64,000 nucleotides of DNA from Ralstonia pickettii DTP0602 (GCA_000471925.1 CP006668.1:2825591-2889590), one strand, 5' to 3'. Positions 51,266 to 62,444 are shown, counted from the first letter of the stretch. Notes: generated by a model not told the origin, from the sequence alone. Translations and numbers: made by a program.

Positions 51266-51485
51266 GCGGTCCGGGGAATAGCGCCGAAGTATTGGGAGGA
51301 AGCACTGGGTACGGTGCGCCCAGTCGCCCGTGATGGCGTGGGAGCGCGCTGCACGGGCTATATGGCGGGAGTGCGTGGGCATAGCGCGCTGGCCGCGTAG
51401 CCAGCCGGCGCCGGCGCCAACTTTCAGCGACGAAAGTTGGCGGACGGCCCCGGGCTACCGGCCCGGCGGCGCCTGGGGCTTGCAC

Positions 51486-51501
51486 GCAGAAACGGGTACG
51501 C
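51486..51501 (+). repeat. Dispersed 16-bp motif copy
   Basis: Perfect GCAGAAACGGGTACGC on the plus strand, 52 bp beyond the stop of the MFS gene. Confidence 0.85.
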
Positions 51502-51553
51502 TTGCCGCTCGCCGCGCCAAGTGGCAGCGGCTCAGGCAAGGTCATGGAGCCGC

Positions 51554-52801
51554 TCAGGTCGGATGGTCGTGCAGCTTGTCGCGCGAGGCCAGCGCCGGGA
51601 ACAGCCGCATCCACACCGCCACCACCAGCAGCGTGCCGACGCCGCCCAGGATCACCGCGCCCACCGGTCCCAGCAGCGCCGCGGTAACGCCGGACTCGAA
51701 CTCGCCCAGCTGGTTTGATGCGCCGATGAACACCGAATTGACGGCACCGACGCGCCCGCGCATGTCGTCCGGGGTATCGAGCTGGACCAGCGTGGAGCGC
51801 ACCACCACGCTGATCATGTCGGAGGCACCCAGCACCACCAGCGCCGCCATCGACAACGGCAGCCAGGTCGACACACCGAACACCACGGTGGCCACGCCAA
51901 ACAGCGCCACCGCGCCGAACATGATGCGTCCGGCACGCCGGTTCAGCGGGTTTCGCGCCAGCCACAGCGCCATTGCCAGCGCGCCGATTGCGGGTGAGGA
52001 GCGCAGCAGACCCAGGCCCCACGGACCGGTGTGCAGGATGTCACGCGCATAGATCGGCAGCAGCGCCGCGGCGCCGCCCAGCAACACCGCGAACAGGTCC
52101 AGCGAGATCGCGCCGAGCAGCACCGGCCGGCCGCGGATATAGGTAAAACCGGCAAAGACCGTGCGCACGCTGACCGGTGCGGTCAGGCGCTGCGCGGCCT
52201 GGCGCAGCCGGATACCGCTGACCAGCACGGCGGCGATGGTGAACAGCGTCGCGCTCAGCGCGTAGACCACGTCCGGCCCCGCCACATAGGCAAAGCCGCC
52301 AATGGCCGGGCCGATGATGATGGCGGTCTGTCCGGCCGAACTCGCCAGCGCCACCGCGCGCGGCAACTGGCGCGGCGTCACCACGCTGGGTAGCAGCGCC
52401 TGCAGCGTCGGGTTCTCGAACGCGCGCGTGGCGCCGATCAGCGCGACAAAGAGAAAGATATGGTGGCTGTCGATCCAGCCGGTCAGGCTCGCCACCGCCA
52501 TGCCCCCGGCCAGCAGCGCCTCGATCGACTGGCAGGTACGCACGATGCGGCGCCGGTCGAAGCGGTCGGCCACGTGGCCCGACATCAGGATCAGCACCAC
52601 CGAGGGCAGGAACTGCACCAGGCCAACCATGCCGAGCATCAGCGGGTCGCGCGTCAGGTCGTACATCTGCCAACCCACCGCCACGGTAAAGATCTGGTAG
52701 CCGATGGTGGTGCACAGGCGCGCGAACCAGTAGCGGCGAAAAACGGCGTCGCCGAAGACGCTGTCCGGCTCGGCGGCCGGGACGGTGGCAGGGGAAGACA
52801 T
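51554..52801 (-). CDS. MFS transporter, enterobactin-exporter (EntS)-like
   Basis: 415 residues with 12 predicted membrane segments. The motif-A-like loop is SGHVADRFDRRRIVR, and the second half contains RSTLVQLDTPDDMRGRVGAVNSVF, typical of the EntS/DHA3 branch. The substrate is unknown; EntS relatives export siderophores or drugs. No siderophore genes are adjacent. It is followed by a gene-free ~300 bp with a hairpin and a motif copy. Confidence 0.88.
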   Translation of the reverse strand: MSSPATVPAAEPDSVFGDAVFRRYWFARLCTTIGYQIFTVAVGWQMYDLTRDPLMLGMVGLVQFLPSVVLILMSGHVADRFDRRRIVRTCQSIEALLAGGMAVASLTGWIDSHHIFLFVALIGATRAFENPTLQALLPSVVTPRQLPRAVALASSAGQTAIIIGPAIGGFAYVAGPDVVYALSATLFTIAAVLVSGIRLRQAAQRLTAPVSVRTVFAGFTYIRGRPVLLGAISLDLFAVLLGGAAALLPIYARDILHTGPWGLGLLRSSPAIGALAMALWLARNPLNRRAGRIMFGAVALFGVATVVFGVSTWLPLSMAALVVLGASDMISVVVRSTLVQLDTPDDMRGRVGAVNSVFIGASNQLGEFESGVTAALLGPVGAVILGGVGTLLVVAVWMRLFPALASRDKLHDHPT

Positions 52802-53012
52802 GGATGCAGGAGGGAGGTGCGGGGAGATTGCTGTGCGTCACGATCCGCCGGGACGCCAGCCGGGCCGTCTGGGCCGTCTGGTGCGAGCGTGCGGTGCACA
52901 AAGGCAAGATTCTAAAGCGCCTGCTGAATTGCTGCATACAGATGCCGACAATCGCACACCTTGATTGGGCAAATATCGACCGCAGATGTCGGCATTACGC
53001 CTCTACCAGGCA

Positions 53013-53040
53013 AAAACGGCTCGCAATTGCGAGCCGTTTT
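53013..53040 (-). terminator. Terminator of prfC
   Basis: AAAACGGCTCGCAA and TTGCGAGCCGTTTT form a perfect 14-bp inverted repeat with no loop other than the central AATT. On the minus strand this gives a strong stem with a run of T, 23 bp after the prfC stop. It is symmetrical, so it should also work on the plus strand. Confidence 0.9.
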
Positions 53041-53062
53041 AAATTTCAGGCGCGATGCGCGA

Positions 53063-54664
<1,602 letters not shown>

Positions 54665-54864
54665 GGCAGCGGAGTTTGACTGGGAAATATTGGATGTGGC
54701 CCGGCGGGTGGCCGGAACCAGGTCCGGCAGCGCCGCGGGGCGGCGGTGGGCCGGGCCCTGCGGGCACGCGAGGGAATGAATGGGGCGCTATTTTACCGGT
54801 TCGCGCGCGGGCGCGGGCTGAATCGGCCGGCGAATCCATCCGATCCGGCGTCGTACCTATCCGA

Positions 54865-55836
54865 TCACTCCGCCAGCTTTTCCGCCGGCTTGCCGCGCAG
54901 GCTGCCGAACTGCAACGCGTACTGGCGCGTCAGCTCGGCGCCAAAGAAGAAGATCTGCGCCGAGTAATACACCCACAGCATCAGCGCCACCACCGAGCCC
55001 GCGGCCCCGTATGAAGAGGCCACGGCGCTGTTGCCCAGGTAGAGGCCGATCAGCCGCTTGCCCATTGCAAACAGCAACGCGGTGATGACCGCGCCCATGG
55101 TGACGTCGCGCCAGGCGATGCGTGCGTTGGGCAGCATCTTGAAAATCACCGCGAACAGCGTCGTCACCACGACAAAGGAAAAGGCGGTCGAGATCACGTC
55201 CGCGACCGGCGCAAACCACGACTGGGTCCACAGCTGGCCCCAGATGCGCTCGACCACGGCCAGCGCCGCATTGACGATCAGCGACACCAGCAGCATGAAG
55301 GCCAGCACCAGCACCACGCTGAACGACAGCACCCGTGCGCGCAGCAGTTGGCGCCAGCCGGCCGTCTTGGGCACCGGCACGTGCCAGATGTCGTCCAGGC
55401 TGCTCTTGAGCTCCACAAAGGCGCTGGTGGCGCCGACGATCAGGATGCCCATCGCGATCAGTGCGGCCACGCCGCTGCCACCGGCGCGGTGCGTGGCCGC
55501 CAGGATCTCCTGGATCGCCGCGGCGCCCTGCTCGCCCACCAGGCCCTGGATCTGCGCGAAGATCTCGCCGCGCGCCGCTTCTGCGCCGAAGAACAGGCCA
55601 GCGATGGAAATCACCAGCACCAGGATGGGCGCCAGCGAGAACAGCATGTAGAACGAGAGCGCCGCGCCCTTGCTGGCAGCGCGATGGTCGAACCATGAAC
55701 TGACGGCCGCGGTGAACACGCGCAGCGTGCGCGTGCCGGTATGGCGGTCCGGCAGCCAGGACGGGCGGTTGGGCCGGGGCTGCGGGGTCCCGCTGCCGGC
55801 GGAAGGAGAGGACGGGTGCTCGGTCTTGTCGGTCAC
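54865..55836 (-). CDS. YihY/virulence factor BrkB family membrane protein
   Basis: 323 residues with six predicted membrane segments. The motif KGAALSFYMLFSLAPILVLV, the loop DDIWHVP and GSVVALMLWVYYSAQIFFFG are the YihY/BrkB signature. Inner-membrane protein of unsettled function (formerly called ribonuclease BN by error). The N-terminus is Pro/Ser-rich and probably disordered. It is preceded by a 200-bp gap from prfC on the same strand. Confidence 0.9.
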   Translation of the reverse strand: MTDKTEHPSSPSAGSGTPQPRPNRPSWLPDRHTGTRTLRVFTAAVSSWFDHRAASKGAALSFYMLFSLAPILVLVISIAGLFFGAEAARGEIFAQIQGLVGEQGAAAIQEILAATHRAGGSGVAALIAMGILIVGATSAFVELKSSLDDIWHVPVPKTAGWRQLLRARVLSFSVVLVLAFMLLVSLIVNAALAVVERIWGQLWTQSWFAPVADVISTAFSFVVVTTLFAVIFKMLPNARIAWRDVTMGAVITALLFAMGKRLIGLYLGNSAVASSYGAAGSVVALMLWVYYSAQIFFFGAELTRQYALQFGSLRGKPAEKLAE

Positions 55837-56023
55837 GGCCTGTGTGTTTGCCCGCGCCGCATGCCGGGGGCGTCTGCCGCCGCGTGTCGGGGGCGTCTGC
55901 GTTCATGATACTGCGCATTGCGGGCTTTGCCCAAGCGGGCGCGCCGGGGGCGACCTGCTACAGTAAGATCAGGCACACCAGCCGGCGCATCCGTTGCCCG
56001 CGCGCCGGCGCATGGAGGCACAC

Positions 56024-56224
56024 GTGACCCCGATTCTCTCCGCCCGCCCGGTGGCCGCACTCCTGATCATCGGCGTGCTGGGCTGCGCCGGCTGCGAACG
56101 CAGCCAGCCGGGCCCCAAACCCATTTCCGGGACGGCGTCCGACCGCCCTGCCGCGGGCACACCCGCCGCGCCCGCCAACCCGAACTCGTCCAGCTTGCCC
56201 CCGGCATCGGGTCCGGCCCGCTGA
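56024..56224 (+). CDS. Small lipoprotein
   Basis: 66 residues from GTG 56024, set by a GGAGG five bases ahead; ATGs further upstream are poorly supported. Signal peptide AALLIIGVLGC with lipobox VLGC at about residue 21, then CERSQPGPKPISGTAS and a Pro/Ala/Ser-rich tail, so a small anchored protein is likely. No family recognised. A motif copy lies 15 bp beyond the stop. Confidence 0.55.
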   Translation: MTPILSARPVAALLIIGVLGCAGCERSQPGPKPISGTASDRPAAGTPAAPANPNSSSLPPASGPAR

Positions 56225-56238
56225 ACGCGTCAGCGCGG

Positions 56239-56254
56239 GCGTACCCGTTTCTGC
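56239..56254 (-). repeat. Dispersed 16-bp motif copy
   Basis: GCGTACCCGTTTCTGC, perfect complement of the consensus, just after the small lipoprotein gene. Confidence 0.85.
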
Positions 56255-56729
56255 GTGGCTCGCGGGCTGGCCCGCACGCGCCGATCCGGGCCCACTGAAG
56301 CCCGTGAGTTGAAGTAAAGCCTTGCCGTTGCCGACGCTGTAGCCGGGGCTTTTGCCCGCGCCCGTTGTCCACGCCGTTACGCAAGTGCAAGGCTGATGTA
56401 ACCCAGTTTCAAACGTGCAACGGGGTGCAATGTCGCCCCGGCGCGGATGCCGGGGCGCGCTATCCCGCACCCGGCGCGTGCCACGAGCAGCATGCGCTGC
56501 ACGGTTGTGGCCACCGCGCGCGGGGGCGCTTTCCGCACGCGTTACAGCGGCGAAACCGATTGGTCCGCCAGCAGGCGAGCGTCCCCCGCAGCAATTCGGC
56601 CACCTCCCGCAAAGCCGCGTGGCACAAGGCTTTGCGGCCATTGGCACACTTGTCGCTCAGTATCCGCAAGGGACGCTGTACGCGTCAGTGACCATCAACC
56701 AGACTTTGCACGCAGGAGACTACCCAGCC
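56255..56729. other. Gene-free stretch
   Basis: About 475 bp with no convincing gene, terminator or repeat beyond the motif copy at its left edge. Short open frames here lack ribosome sites and look compositional. Confidence 0.4.
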
Positions 56730-56972
56730 ATGCGTCATCCGCCATCACGCATGACGGCGCGCCGGCGCTCATACCGGCTAGCGGGCCCGCCACCATCGGT
56801 GACGGACCTGCTTTCGCCGCCGCTGCTGCTCTATCCGCGCATCCACGCGCCGCCGGCCACGCCCGCCGTGCCGTGCGCGGCGATCGGCGTCGGCAAGGGC
56901 ATCGGCACGGAGAAGGGCGCGGGGTTCGCACGCGCCGCCTGCCGGCGCCATGCGGGCAAGCGGCGCGCCTGA
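56730..56972 (+). CDS. Possible small protein
   Basis: 80 codons from ATG 56730 with CAGGAGAC 15 to 8 bases upstream. The product is basic and Pro/Arg-rich (MRHPPSRMTARRRSYRLAGP), has no known domain, and could be a chance frame in GC-rich DNA. Listed because of the ribosome site only. Confidence 0.25.
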   Translation: MRHPPSRMTARRRSYRLAGPPPSVTDLLSPPLLLYPRIHAPPATPAVPCAAIGVGKGIGTEKGAGFARAACRRHAGKRRA

Positions 56973-57159
56973 CGGCACCCGCGCAACCGCATGTTCGGGC
57001 GCCGCAGGGCGCGGGCGTGCGGCGGTGCGTCACTGCCTCAGGGCCTCAGTGCCCCGGCACCGCAAACAGGACCATTGCAGGCTCGCGAGCCAGCGTACCT
57101 GCACGGATTTGTGCTCCGTCCCCCGGCGGGCACTTTTTTTCCACAGGGAGGCGCAGTCC

Positions 57160-57537
57160 ATGAAAGCCGGAATCTTTGCCGCCGCGCTGGCCGTCTGCTC
57201 CGGCAGCGCCATGGCGGCGAGCTACGCCTGGTTCGATCGACCCGACGAAGCCAGTGCCAACAGCCATGCGGCGGTCAGCAACGATATCTATGTGCGCGGC
57301 TGGGGCTGGGCATGGGGCGAGTTGCTCATGCGCCCCGATGCCCCGACAACCGCGCCGGCGCCGCAGGACGGCCGCCAGGCACGCGACATCCTGGACCGGC
57401 GCGACGCGGTGCCGTGGCGCCAGCATGACGAAAACGAACCGCCGCGCCATCCGCGCGGCAAGATCAGCATGAACCTCGCTGCCGCGGATGCGGACGGCGG
57501 CGCCGGGGCCGGGCGACCCCACAAGACTGTGCGCTGA
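57160..57537 (+). CDS. Hypothetical exported protein
   Basis: 125 residues from ATG 57160, with AGGGAGG eight to fourteen bases upstream. Signal peptide (FAAALAVCSGSAMAA) to about residue 20, then SYAWFDRPDEASANSHAAVS and a Trp-rich YVRGWGWAWGELLM. The C-terminal half is hydrophilic and probably disordered. No family recognised. It stands alone before the enhancer-binding regulator. Confidence 0.6.
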   Translation: MKAGIFAAALAVCSGSAMAASYAWFDRPDEASANSHAAVSNDIYVRGWGWAWGELLMRPDAPTTAPAPQDGRQARDILDRRDAVPWRQHDENEPPRHPRGKISMNLAAADADGGAGAGRPHKTVR

Positions 57538-57660
57538 CAGGCTGTGCGCTGACGTGCCAGCGGGCACGGGGAAAGGTGGAACTGGCGAGCGGACGTCGTC
57601 CGTTCCCCTTTCCTCTGGCGCCTGAAGCTGGCGCGCCGCGTTTTACCGCCGCTGTTACCT

Positions 57661-59028
57661 CTATTCCCCTGCCGGGGCCTGGCTCTCCACGCGGATATTG
57701 TGCTTGTGCATGAGCCGGTACAGCGTCACGCGCGACACGTTAAGCTCGCGCGCGGCTGGCACCACGTGAAAGCCGTGGCTGGCCATCACGGTACGGATCG
57801 CCTCGCGCTCGGCCTCTTCGCGAATCGCGTCGAGGGTCTTGCGCGGCAGTTCCGTGCCGCCATGCAGCTGCAGGTCCTCGGCGGTGATCTTGCGGTTGTC
57901 GGTCATCACGATGGCGCGCCGCACACGGTTGATCAGCTCGCGCACGTTGCCCGGCCAGGCGTACTGCATCATTGCCTGCGTCGCGCACGCCGAGAAGCCG
58001 CGGATGCGCCGGTGCGCCTCGTGCCCGTGCTCGGTCAGCACTGCGTTGGCCAGCTGCAGGATGTCCTCGCCGCGCTCGCGCAGCGGCGGGATGCTCAGCG
58101 TCAGCACGCACAGCCGGTGGAACAGGTCGGAGCGGAAGCGCCCGTCGGTTTGCGCCACCACCAAATCCACGTGCGTGGCGGAGATAATGCGCAGGTTCAG
58201 CGGGATCGACTGGTGCCCACCCAGGCGCGTGATGGTGCCTTGCTGCAGGAAGCGCAGCAGCGCCACCTGGCTTTCCAGCGGCAGGTCGCCGATCTCGTCC
58301 AGGAACAGCGTGCCGCCCTGCGCCTGCTCGATCCAGCCGATCTTGCGCTGGTTCGCGCCGGTAAACGCGCCCTTCTCGTAGCCGAACAGCTCGGACTGCA
58401 CCAGGTGCGAGGGAATCGCGCCGCAGTTGATGGCAATGAACGGTCCCTTGCGCCGGCTCGACGCATCGTGGATCGCCTGCGCGGCCAGTTCCTTGCCCGT
58501 GCCGGACTCGCCGGAGATGAAGACCGGCGCCTCGTTGTGCGCTACCTTGGCCAGCGAGCGGAACATCGCCCGCATGATCGCGCATTCGCCGATCATCGTG
58601 CCGCGCGAGGCGGGCTCCTGCACGCGCGCGCCGTGCAGCGAAGCCATGCCGTGCGCGTGCTTGAGCGTGTAGAGCAGCTCCTCCACCGAAAACGGCACGC
58701 GCACGTAGTCGATGCAATAGTCGCGGATCAGCCGGCGCACGCGCTCCTCGGCGAGCATGGCATCGGTGGTGATGGCGACCCACGCGACATGCAGGTACTG
58801 CAGCGCCTGCTCGAGCTGCACGAGTTCGGCATCGCTGTAGTCGGACTGCAGGTCGATCACGCCGGCCATCGGCGGACTGGCGCGCACGACGCGTTCGAGG
58901 TCGCGGATCTGCTGCACGCGGCGGACTTCCCATCCCGCGCCGAAGCTGGACGGGTCAAAACCAAAATCTTCATGACGCGACACGACCACGATCTGTGCAG
59001 TGCGTGACGCCTTGCACAGTCGGTCCAT
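57661..59028 (-). CDS. Sigma-54-type enhancer-binding regulator, VpsR-like
   Basis: 455 residues from ATG 59028 (GGGAG upstream); a GTG at 59157 overlapping the upstream stop would add 43 low-complexity residues. The N-domain (~1-130) is a degenerate receiver-like module; the AAA+ core has GESGTGKELAAQAIH, the sigma-54-contacting GAFTGA (EKGAFTGANQRK) and GGTLFLDEIGDLPLESQVAL; a Fis-type HTH closes it (ARELNVSRVTLYRLMHKHNI). GAFTGA is intact, so sigma-54 activation is likely. Relatives include Vibrio VpsR and Burkholderia exopolysaccharide regulators that respond to c-di-GMP. Confidence 0.87.
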   Translation of the reverse strand: MDRLCKASRTAQIVVVSRHEDFGFDPSSFGAGWEVRRVQQIRDLERVVRASPPMAGVIDLQSDYSDAELVQLEQALQYLHVAWVAITTDAMLAEERVRRLIRDYCIDYVRVPFSVEELLYTLKHAHGMASLHGARVQEPASRGTMIGECAIMRAMFRSLAKVAHNEAPVFISGESGTGKELAAQAIHDASSRRKGPFIAINCGAIPSHLVQSELFGYEKGAFTGANQRKIGWIEQAQGGTLFLDEIGDLPLESQVALLRFLQQGTITRLGGHQSIPLNLRIISATHVDLVVAQTDGRFRSDLFHRLCVLTLSIPPLRERGEDILQLANAVLTEHGHEAHRRIRGFSACATQAMMQYAWPGNVRELINRVRRAIVMTDNRKITAEDLQLHGGTELPRKTLDAIREEAEREAIRTVMASHGFHVVPAARELNVSRVTLYRLMHKHNIRVESQAPAGE

Positions 59029-59153
59029 CACGATCTCCCGGACGTTAGGCTTGTTCTTGGTTCCGGCACCCGTGGGCACTGCCGCGGCCTGGGGCCGTGG
59101 CGGGCGGTGGGGCTGAACTGGCTGCGGGCCGGCGCCCGCGCGCGACGTCGGTA

Positions 59154-59618
59154 TCACGAGCTGGACAGACTGCGGGACTGCTCGTCAGGCGCGGCAAGGT
59201 AATCCGCGCCCCCCTGGAGTTGCTCGCGGATGCGCCGTCGCACCGCCTCCTTCTCGCGCATCAGCTCCAGGCTCGGCGCCTGGGGCGACTGGCCGGAATA
59301 CTGGTAATAGAGCGTCTTGTAGGTCAGCTGGCTCAGGATCCATTCCTGCAGCAGCACGCGCTGGCGCGCCATCTCGCCCTCGAGCAGGCGATGGCGGCGC
59401 AGCAGGTTCTGCACGGCCGCGCGCGCGGTATCGCTGAGTTCGCTGTCTTCGGCAAGCAGGGCCGCCACGTCGGCGGTAGCGCCGTCATGGGCCGCCTTGC
59501 TGAGGGGTGCTTCGCCTGCAGCTTCCCCCCGAGCAGCCCAGGCGCGATGATGAATGGATCGGTTGACGGACTCCCTGATGGGCCCGATGGCGGGTCGCCG
59601 GATCTCTCCTGCGGTCAT
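59154..59618 (-). CDS. Hypothetical protein upstream of the enhancer-binding regulator
   Basis: 154 residues, no recognised domain. The middle is strongly helical (VQNLLRRHRLLEGEMARQRV, LLQEWILSQLTYKTLYYQYS), so a coiled-coil or adaptor is possible. Its stop lies 125 bp ahead of the regulator's ATG (or overlaps its alternative GTG), so the two are likely in one operon. It is preceded by ~800 bp without genes. Confidence 0.6.
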   Translation of the reverse strand: MTAGEIRRPAIGPIRESVNRSIHHRAWAARGEAAGEAPLSKAAHDGATADVAALLAEDSELSDTARAAVQNLLRRHRLLEGEMARQRVLLQEWILSQLTYKTLYYQYSGQSPQAPSLELMREKEAVRRRIREQLQGGADYLAAPDEQSRSLSSS

Positions 59619-59918
59619 GATTATCCCCGTTGAACAACATCCCCCGGCACTACACGTCTGCGGTTACCACTTGTCAGTCTTGGAATATTTGTCCGCGTGG
59701 CGCGCGTGTTTCCCGCACGCTCCCGGTTGGTGGCTTGCCGTCTTCTTGTCTGACGGTCTGTTCCGGCGATGTCCCCGTACTGGCGGACGGCGCCGAAGGC
59801 TCTCGGTAATCTCCGGCATCCTGCCGCATGCACCGGAGTCAAGAAGGGGCGCCTTGCCGCGCCCCTCTTTGCCACGCCTATAGTTCAGTGCATTTGGGGC
59901 GGTTTGTCCAGCCCTGAG

Positions 59919-59955
59919 TGGGTGACTTACACCCAATCTCATACTTTGGTATGAG
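59919..59955. promoter_or_regulatory. Two adjacent perfect inverted repeats
   Basis: TGGGTG-ACTTA-CACCCA (59919-59935) and, two bases later, CTCATAC-TTTG-GTATGAG (59938-59955). Both are perfect. They have no T-tract, and their closeness suggests a tandem operator or an RNA structure rather than a terminator. Confidence 0.6.
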
Positions 59956-60037
59956 CCCGCCAGCACACCCCCGCAAGCCGATCCGCGCCGCCTCGCCACC
60001 GCACCATAGGACAGGTAAATGTCTGCTTACATGGTAC

Positions 60038-60053
60038 GCAGAAACGGGTACGC
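60038..60053 (+). repeat. Dispersed 16-bp motif copy
   Basis: Perfect GCAGAAACGGGTACGC, preceded by GGTAC as in the extended form. Confidence 0.9.
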
Positions 60054-60184
60054 TTTCGCACCCCGAACGGGTGATCGCGGCCGTCTCGCCGAGGAATTTC
60101 GGACGGTCGTGCGGAGCTTCCCGGGCGCTGCTTGCCGCAATCAGTGAGCGCGGCTGCGGCACGCTTGGGAAAGTCAAGCGGCAC

Positions 60185-60200
60185 GCAGAAACGGGTACGC
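60185..60200 (+). repeat. Dispersed 16-bp motif copy
   Basis: Perfect GCAGAAACGGGTACGC, 47 bp from the next copy at 60232. Confidence 0.9.
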
Positions 60201-60231
60201 ACCGCTTGCCGTGCGGGGGATGAGGGGGTAC

Positions 60232-60246
60232 GCAGAAACGGGTACG
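60232..60246 (+). repeat. Dispersed 15-bp motif copy
   Basis: GCAGAAACGGGTACG followed by G instead of C, preceded by GGTAC. Last singleton before the array at 62725. Confidence 0.9.
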
Positions 60247-60331
60247 GAATGAGGTTTCGGACAGCCCCCTGAAATACGCGGCCAGCACCAGCCATAGGTA
60301 CTGCATCGGGATGACGCCATCAAGACAATGG

Positions 60332-60358
60332 AAAAAGGGACGACTTTCGCCGTCCCTT
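60332..60358 (-). terminator. Terminator of the NCS2 permease gene
   Basis: AAGGGACG (60335-60342) and CGTCCCTT (60351-60358) form a perfect 8-bp stem, with five A at 60332-60336 giving the U-tract on the minus strand, 60 bp after the stop at 60418. Confidence 0.85.
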
Positions 60359-60417
60359 CTTTGTCCTGCACTACCTGCAATGTCCCGCCCTTTGTCTCAT
60401 CCGTACGTGCCCATGGC

Positions 60418-61788
60418 TCAGTGACCCGGCAGGTAATAGAACTTGAAGACAAAGACCGCCGCGATGATCCACACCATCACGGGCACGCCGCGCGCGCGCC
60501 CGGTCAGCAGCTTGAGCGCCGCGTAGCTGATAAAGCCGAACGCGACACCATTGGCGACCGAGTACGTGAACGGCATGCCGAGCGCGGTCATCACCGCGGG
60601 CACGACTTCGGTCACGTCGTTCCAGTCGATCTCGAGCAGCTCGCGCAGCATCAGACACGACACATAGAGCAGCGCCGGTGCGGTGGCATAGGCAGGCACG
60701 GTGCCCGCCAGCGGTGCGATGAACAGCGCCGCCAGGAACAGCACTGCCACGGTCACCGCGGTCAGGCCGGTACGGCCGCCCGCCTGCACGCCCGAGGCGC
60801 TTTCGATATACGCGGTGGTGGACGACGTGCCGAGGAACGAGCCCGCCATGATCGCCGTGCTGTCAGCCATCAGCGCCTTGTTCAGCCGGCCCATGCGCCC
60901 GGCCTTGAGCAGGCCCGCGCGGTTGGCCACGCCCATCAGCGTGCCGGTGGCGTCGAACAGCTCCACCAGGAAGAACACCAGCACCACGTTGATGATGCCG
61001 ATCGACAAGGCCGCGCTGATATCGAGCTTGAACAGCGTGGGGCTGAGCGACGGTGGCGCGGAGAATACGCCGTGGAATGTGTTGCCGGCAAAGACGAAGC
61101 TCAGCAGCGTGGTGAGCAGGATGCCGATCAGGATCGCGCCCTTCACGCGCAGGTGGTCCAGCGCCACGATCACGAAGAAGCCGACGATGGCAAGCACTGC
61201 CGGGGGCTGGTGCAGGTCGCCGATGGTCACCAGCGTGGCCGGGCTAGCGGTGACGATGCCGGCGTTCTTCAGCGCGACGATCGCCAGGAACAGGCCGATG
61301 CCCGCGGTGATCGCCACGCGGATCGAATGCGGGATGCCGTTGACGATCATCTCGCGCACGCGGAACAGCGTCACCAGCAGGAACAGGCAGCCGGAGATAA
61401 AGACCGCGCCGAGTGCGGCCTCCCACGCAAAGCCCATGCCCTTGACCACGGTGTAGGCGAAGTAGGCGTTCAGGCCCATGCCTGGCGCCAGCGCGATCGG
61501 GTAGTTGGCGTAGAAGCCCATGATCAGCGTGCCGATCGCCGCGGCCACGCAGGTGGCGACGAACACCGCGTCCTTGGGCATGCCAGCGTCGCCCAGGATC
61601 GACGGGTTGACGAAGATGATGTACGCCATCGTCAGGAACGTGGTGATGCCGGCGAGGATCTCGGTGCGGGCATTGGTCTGGTGCTCGCGCAGCTTAAACA
61701 CGCGCTCGATCAGCGAAGGCGCGGCGTGCGGCTGGGGCGGATTGGCGGAAGACGTGCCCGGCTTGGAAGCGGGTTCCGGGATCGACAT
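60418..61788 (-). CDS. NCS2-family purine permease (guanine/hypoxanthine, AzgA-like)
   Basis: 456 residues, 12-14 membrane segments. Signature stretches are ILAGITTFLTMAYIIFVNP, LAPGMGLNAYFAY (the substrate-binding motif) and GSFLGTSSTTAYIESASG. It resembles the AzgA/GhxP branch that takes up guanine, hypoxanthine or adenine by proton symport. It stands alone with its own terminator. No purine riboswitch was recognised in its upstream region. Confidence 0.93.
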   Translation of the reverse strand: MSIPEPASKPGTSSANPPQPHAAPSLIERVFKLREHQTNARTEILAGITTFLTMAYIIFVNPSILGDAGMPKDAVFVATCVAAAIGTLIMGFYANYPIALAPGMGLNAYFAYTVVKGMGFAWEAALGAVFISGCLFLLVTLFRVREMIVNGIPHSIRVAITAGIGLFLAIVALKNAGIVTASPATLVTIGDLHQPPAVLAIVGFFVIVALDHLRVKGAILIGILLTTLLSFVFAGNTFHGVFSAPPSLSPTLFKLDISAALSIGIINVVLVFFLVELFDATGTLMGVANRAGLLKAGRMGRLNKALMADSTAIMAGSFLGTSSTTAYIESASGVQAGGRTGLTAVTVAVLFLAALFIAPLAGTVPAYATAPALLYVSCLMLRELLEIDWNDVTEVVPAVMTALGMPFTYSVANGVAFGFISYAALKLLTGRARGVPVMVWIIAAVFVFKFYYLPGH

Positions 61789-62197
61789 GAATGGTCTCCT
61801 GATATCGTTATCGTGTCCGCGACGGCTGCTGCGCCTGCTGGTGATGGCATCATCGGCCCACTACGCGGCAAGCGTACTCTGGTCCACGCCAGCCCCGCTG
61901 CGCGCTGGCGCGGGCGAATAAGCGATATGCAAAAGGCGTGATGATCCCACAGCGGCCGCCGGTGCTGCCAGCGCCAGCCGGCTGCGCTCCCGCATGCGCC
62001 CTTGGGGCCGCCCCCAGCTTGACGCTGGCGGCAATCCCCCGTATAAACCCGGCTAGATTCAAGTGACGAGGCAACAGTTCATTCGTTAGCCACCGTCTGG
62101 TACTTCGGTTGTCCATGGTGTCCTTTCCTTGAGTTCCCCGTGTCGGATGACGTGTTCGTCATGCGATCTTTTATGTCCTTTTTCTGGAAAGCAAATC
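61789..62197. other. Leader and spacer between the permease and the cold-shock gene
   Basis: About 410 bp without genes. The last ~100 bp before the cold-shock start are T-rich (CTTTTATGTCCTTTTTCTGG) and probably form the long 5' leader usual for csp mRNAs. No riboswitch-like structure is evident. Confidence 0.45.
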
Positions 62198-62401
62198 ATG
62201 CAAACCGGTATCGTCAAGTGGTTCAACGACGCCAAGGGCTTCGGCTTCATCAAGCCGGACGCGGGTGGTGACGACCTCTTCGCCCATTTCTCGGAAATCC
62301 GCTCCGACGGCTTCAAGTCGCTGCAGGAAAACCAGCGCGTGCAGTTCGAAGTCAAGAATGGCCCGAAGGGCCTGCAGGCCGCGAACATCACCCCGCTGTA
62401 A
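62198..62401 (+). CDS. Cold-shock protein (CspA family)
   Basis: 67 residues, one cold-shock domain. RNP1 is KGFGFIKP and RNP2 is DLFAHFSEI, both present; it starts [18 protein letters not shown], the usual betaproteobacterial form. It binds single-stranded nucleic acid as an RNA chaperone. A strong terminator follows 44 bp after the stop. Whether it is cold-induced cannot be told from the sequence. Confidence 0.95.
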   Translation: MQTGIVKWFNDAKGFGFIKPDAGGDDLFAHFSEIRSDGFKSLQENQRVQFEVKNGPKGLQAANITPL

Positions 62402-62444
62402 GCGTTGACCGCCGGCGCGCTCCGTGCGCGCCGCACAACGTGAG

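Larger units (their letters stand above)
59619..60331. other. Gene-free region with hairpins and three motif copies
   Basis: About 710 bp without a credible gene. It contains a GC-rich hairpin (59845-59866, AGGGGCGC/GCGCCCCT, followed by CTTT), a pair of perfect adjacent hairpins (59919-59935 TGGGTG/CACCCA and 59938-59955 CTCATAC/GTATGAG) and motif copies at 60038, 60185 and 60232. The hairpin pair might be a structured small RNA or a double operator. Confidence 0.6.

Noticed and set aside
59554..59883. 109-codon plus-strand frame
   Set aside because: It overlaps the start of a better minus-strand gene, has no ribosome site and its product is Arg/Pro-rich without any domain.
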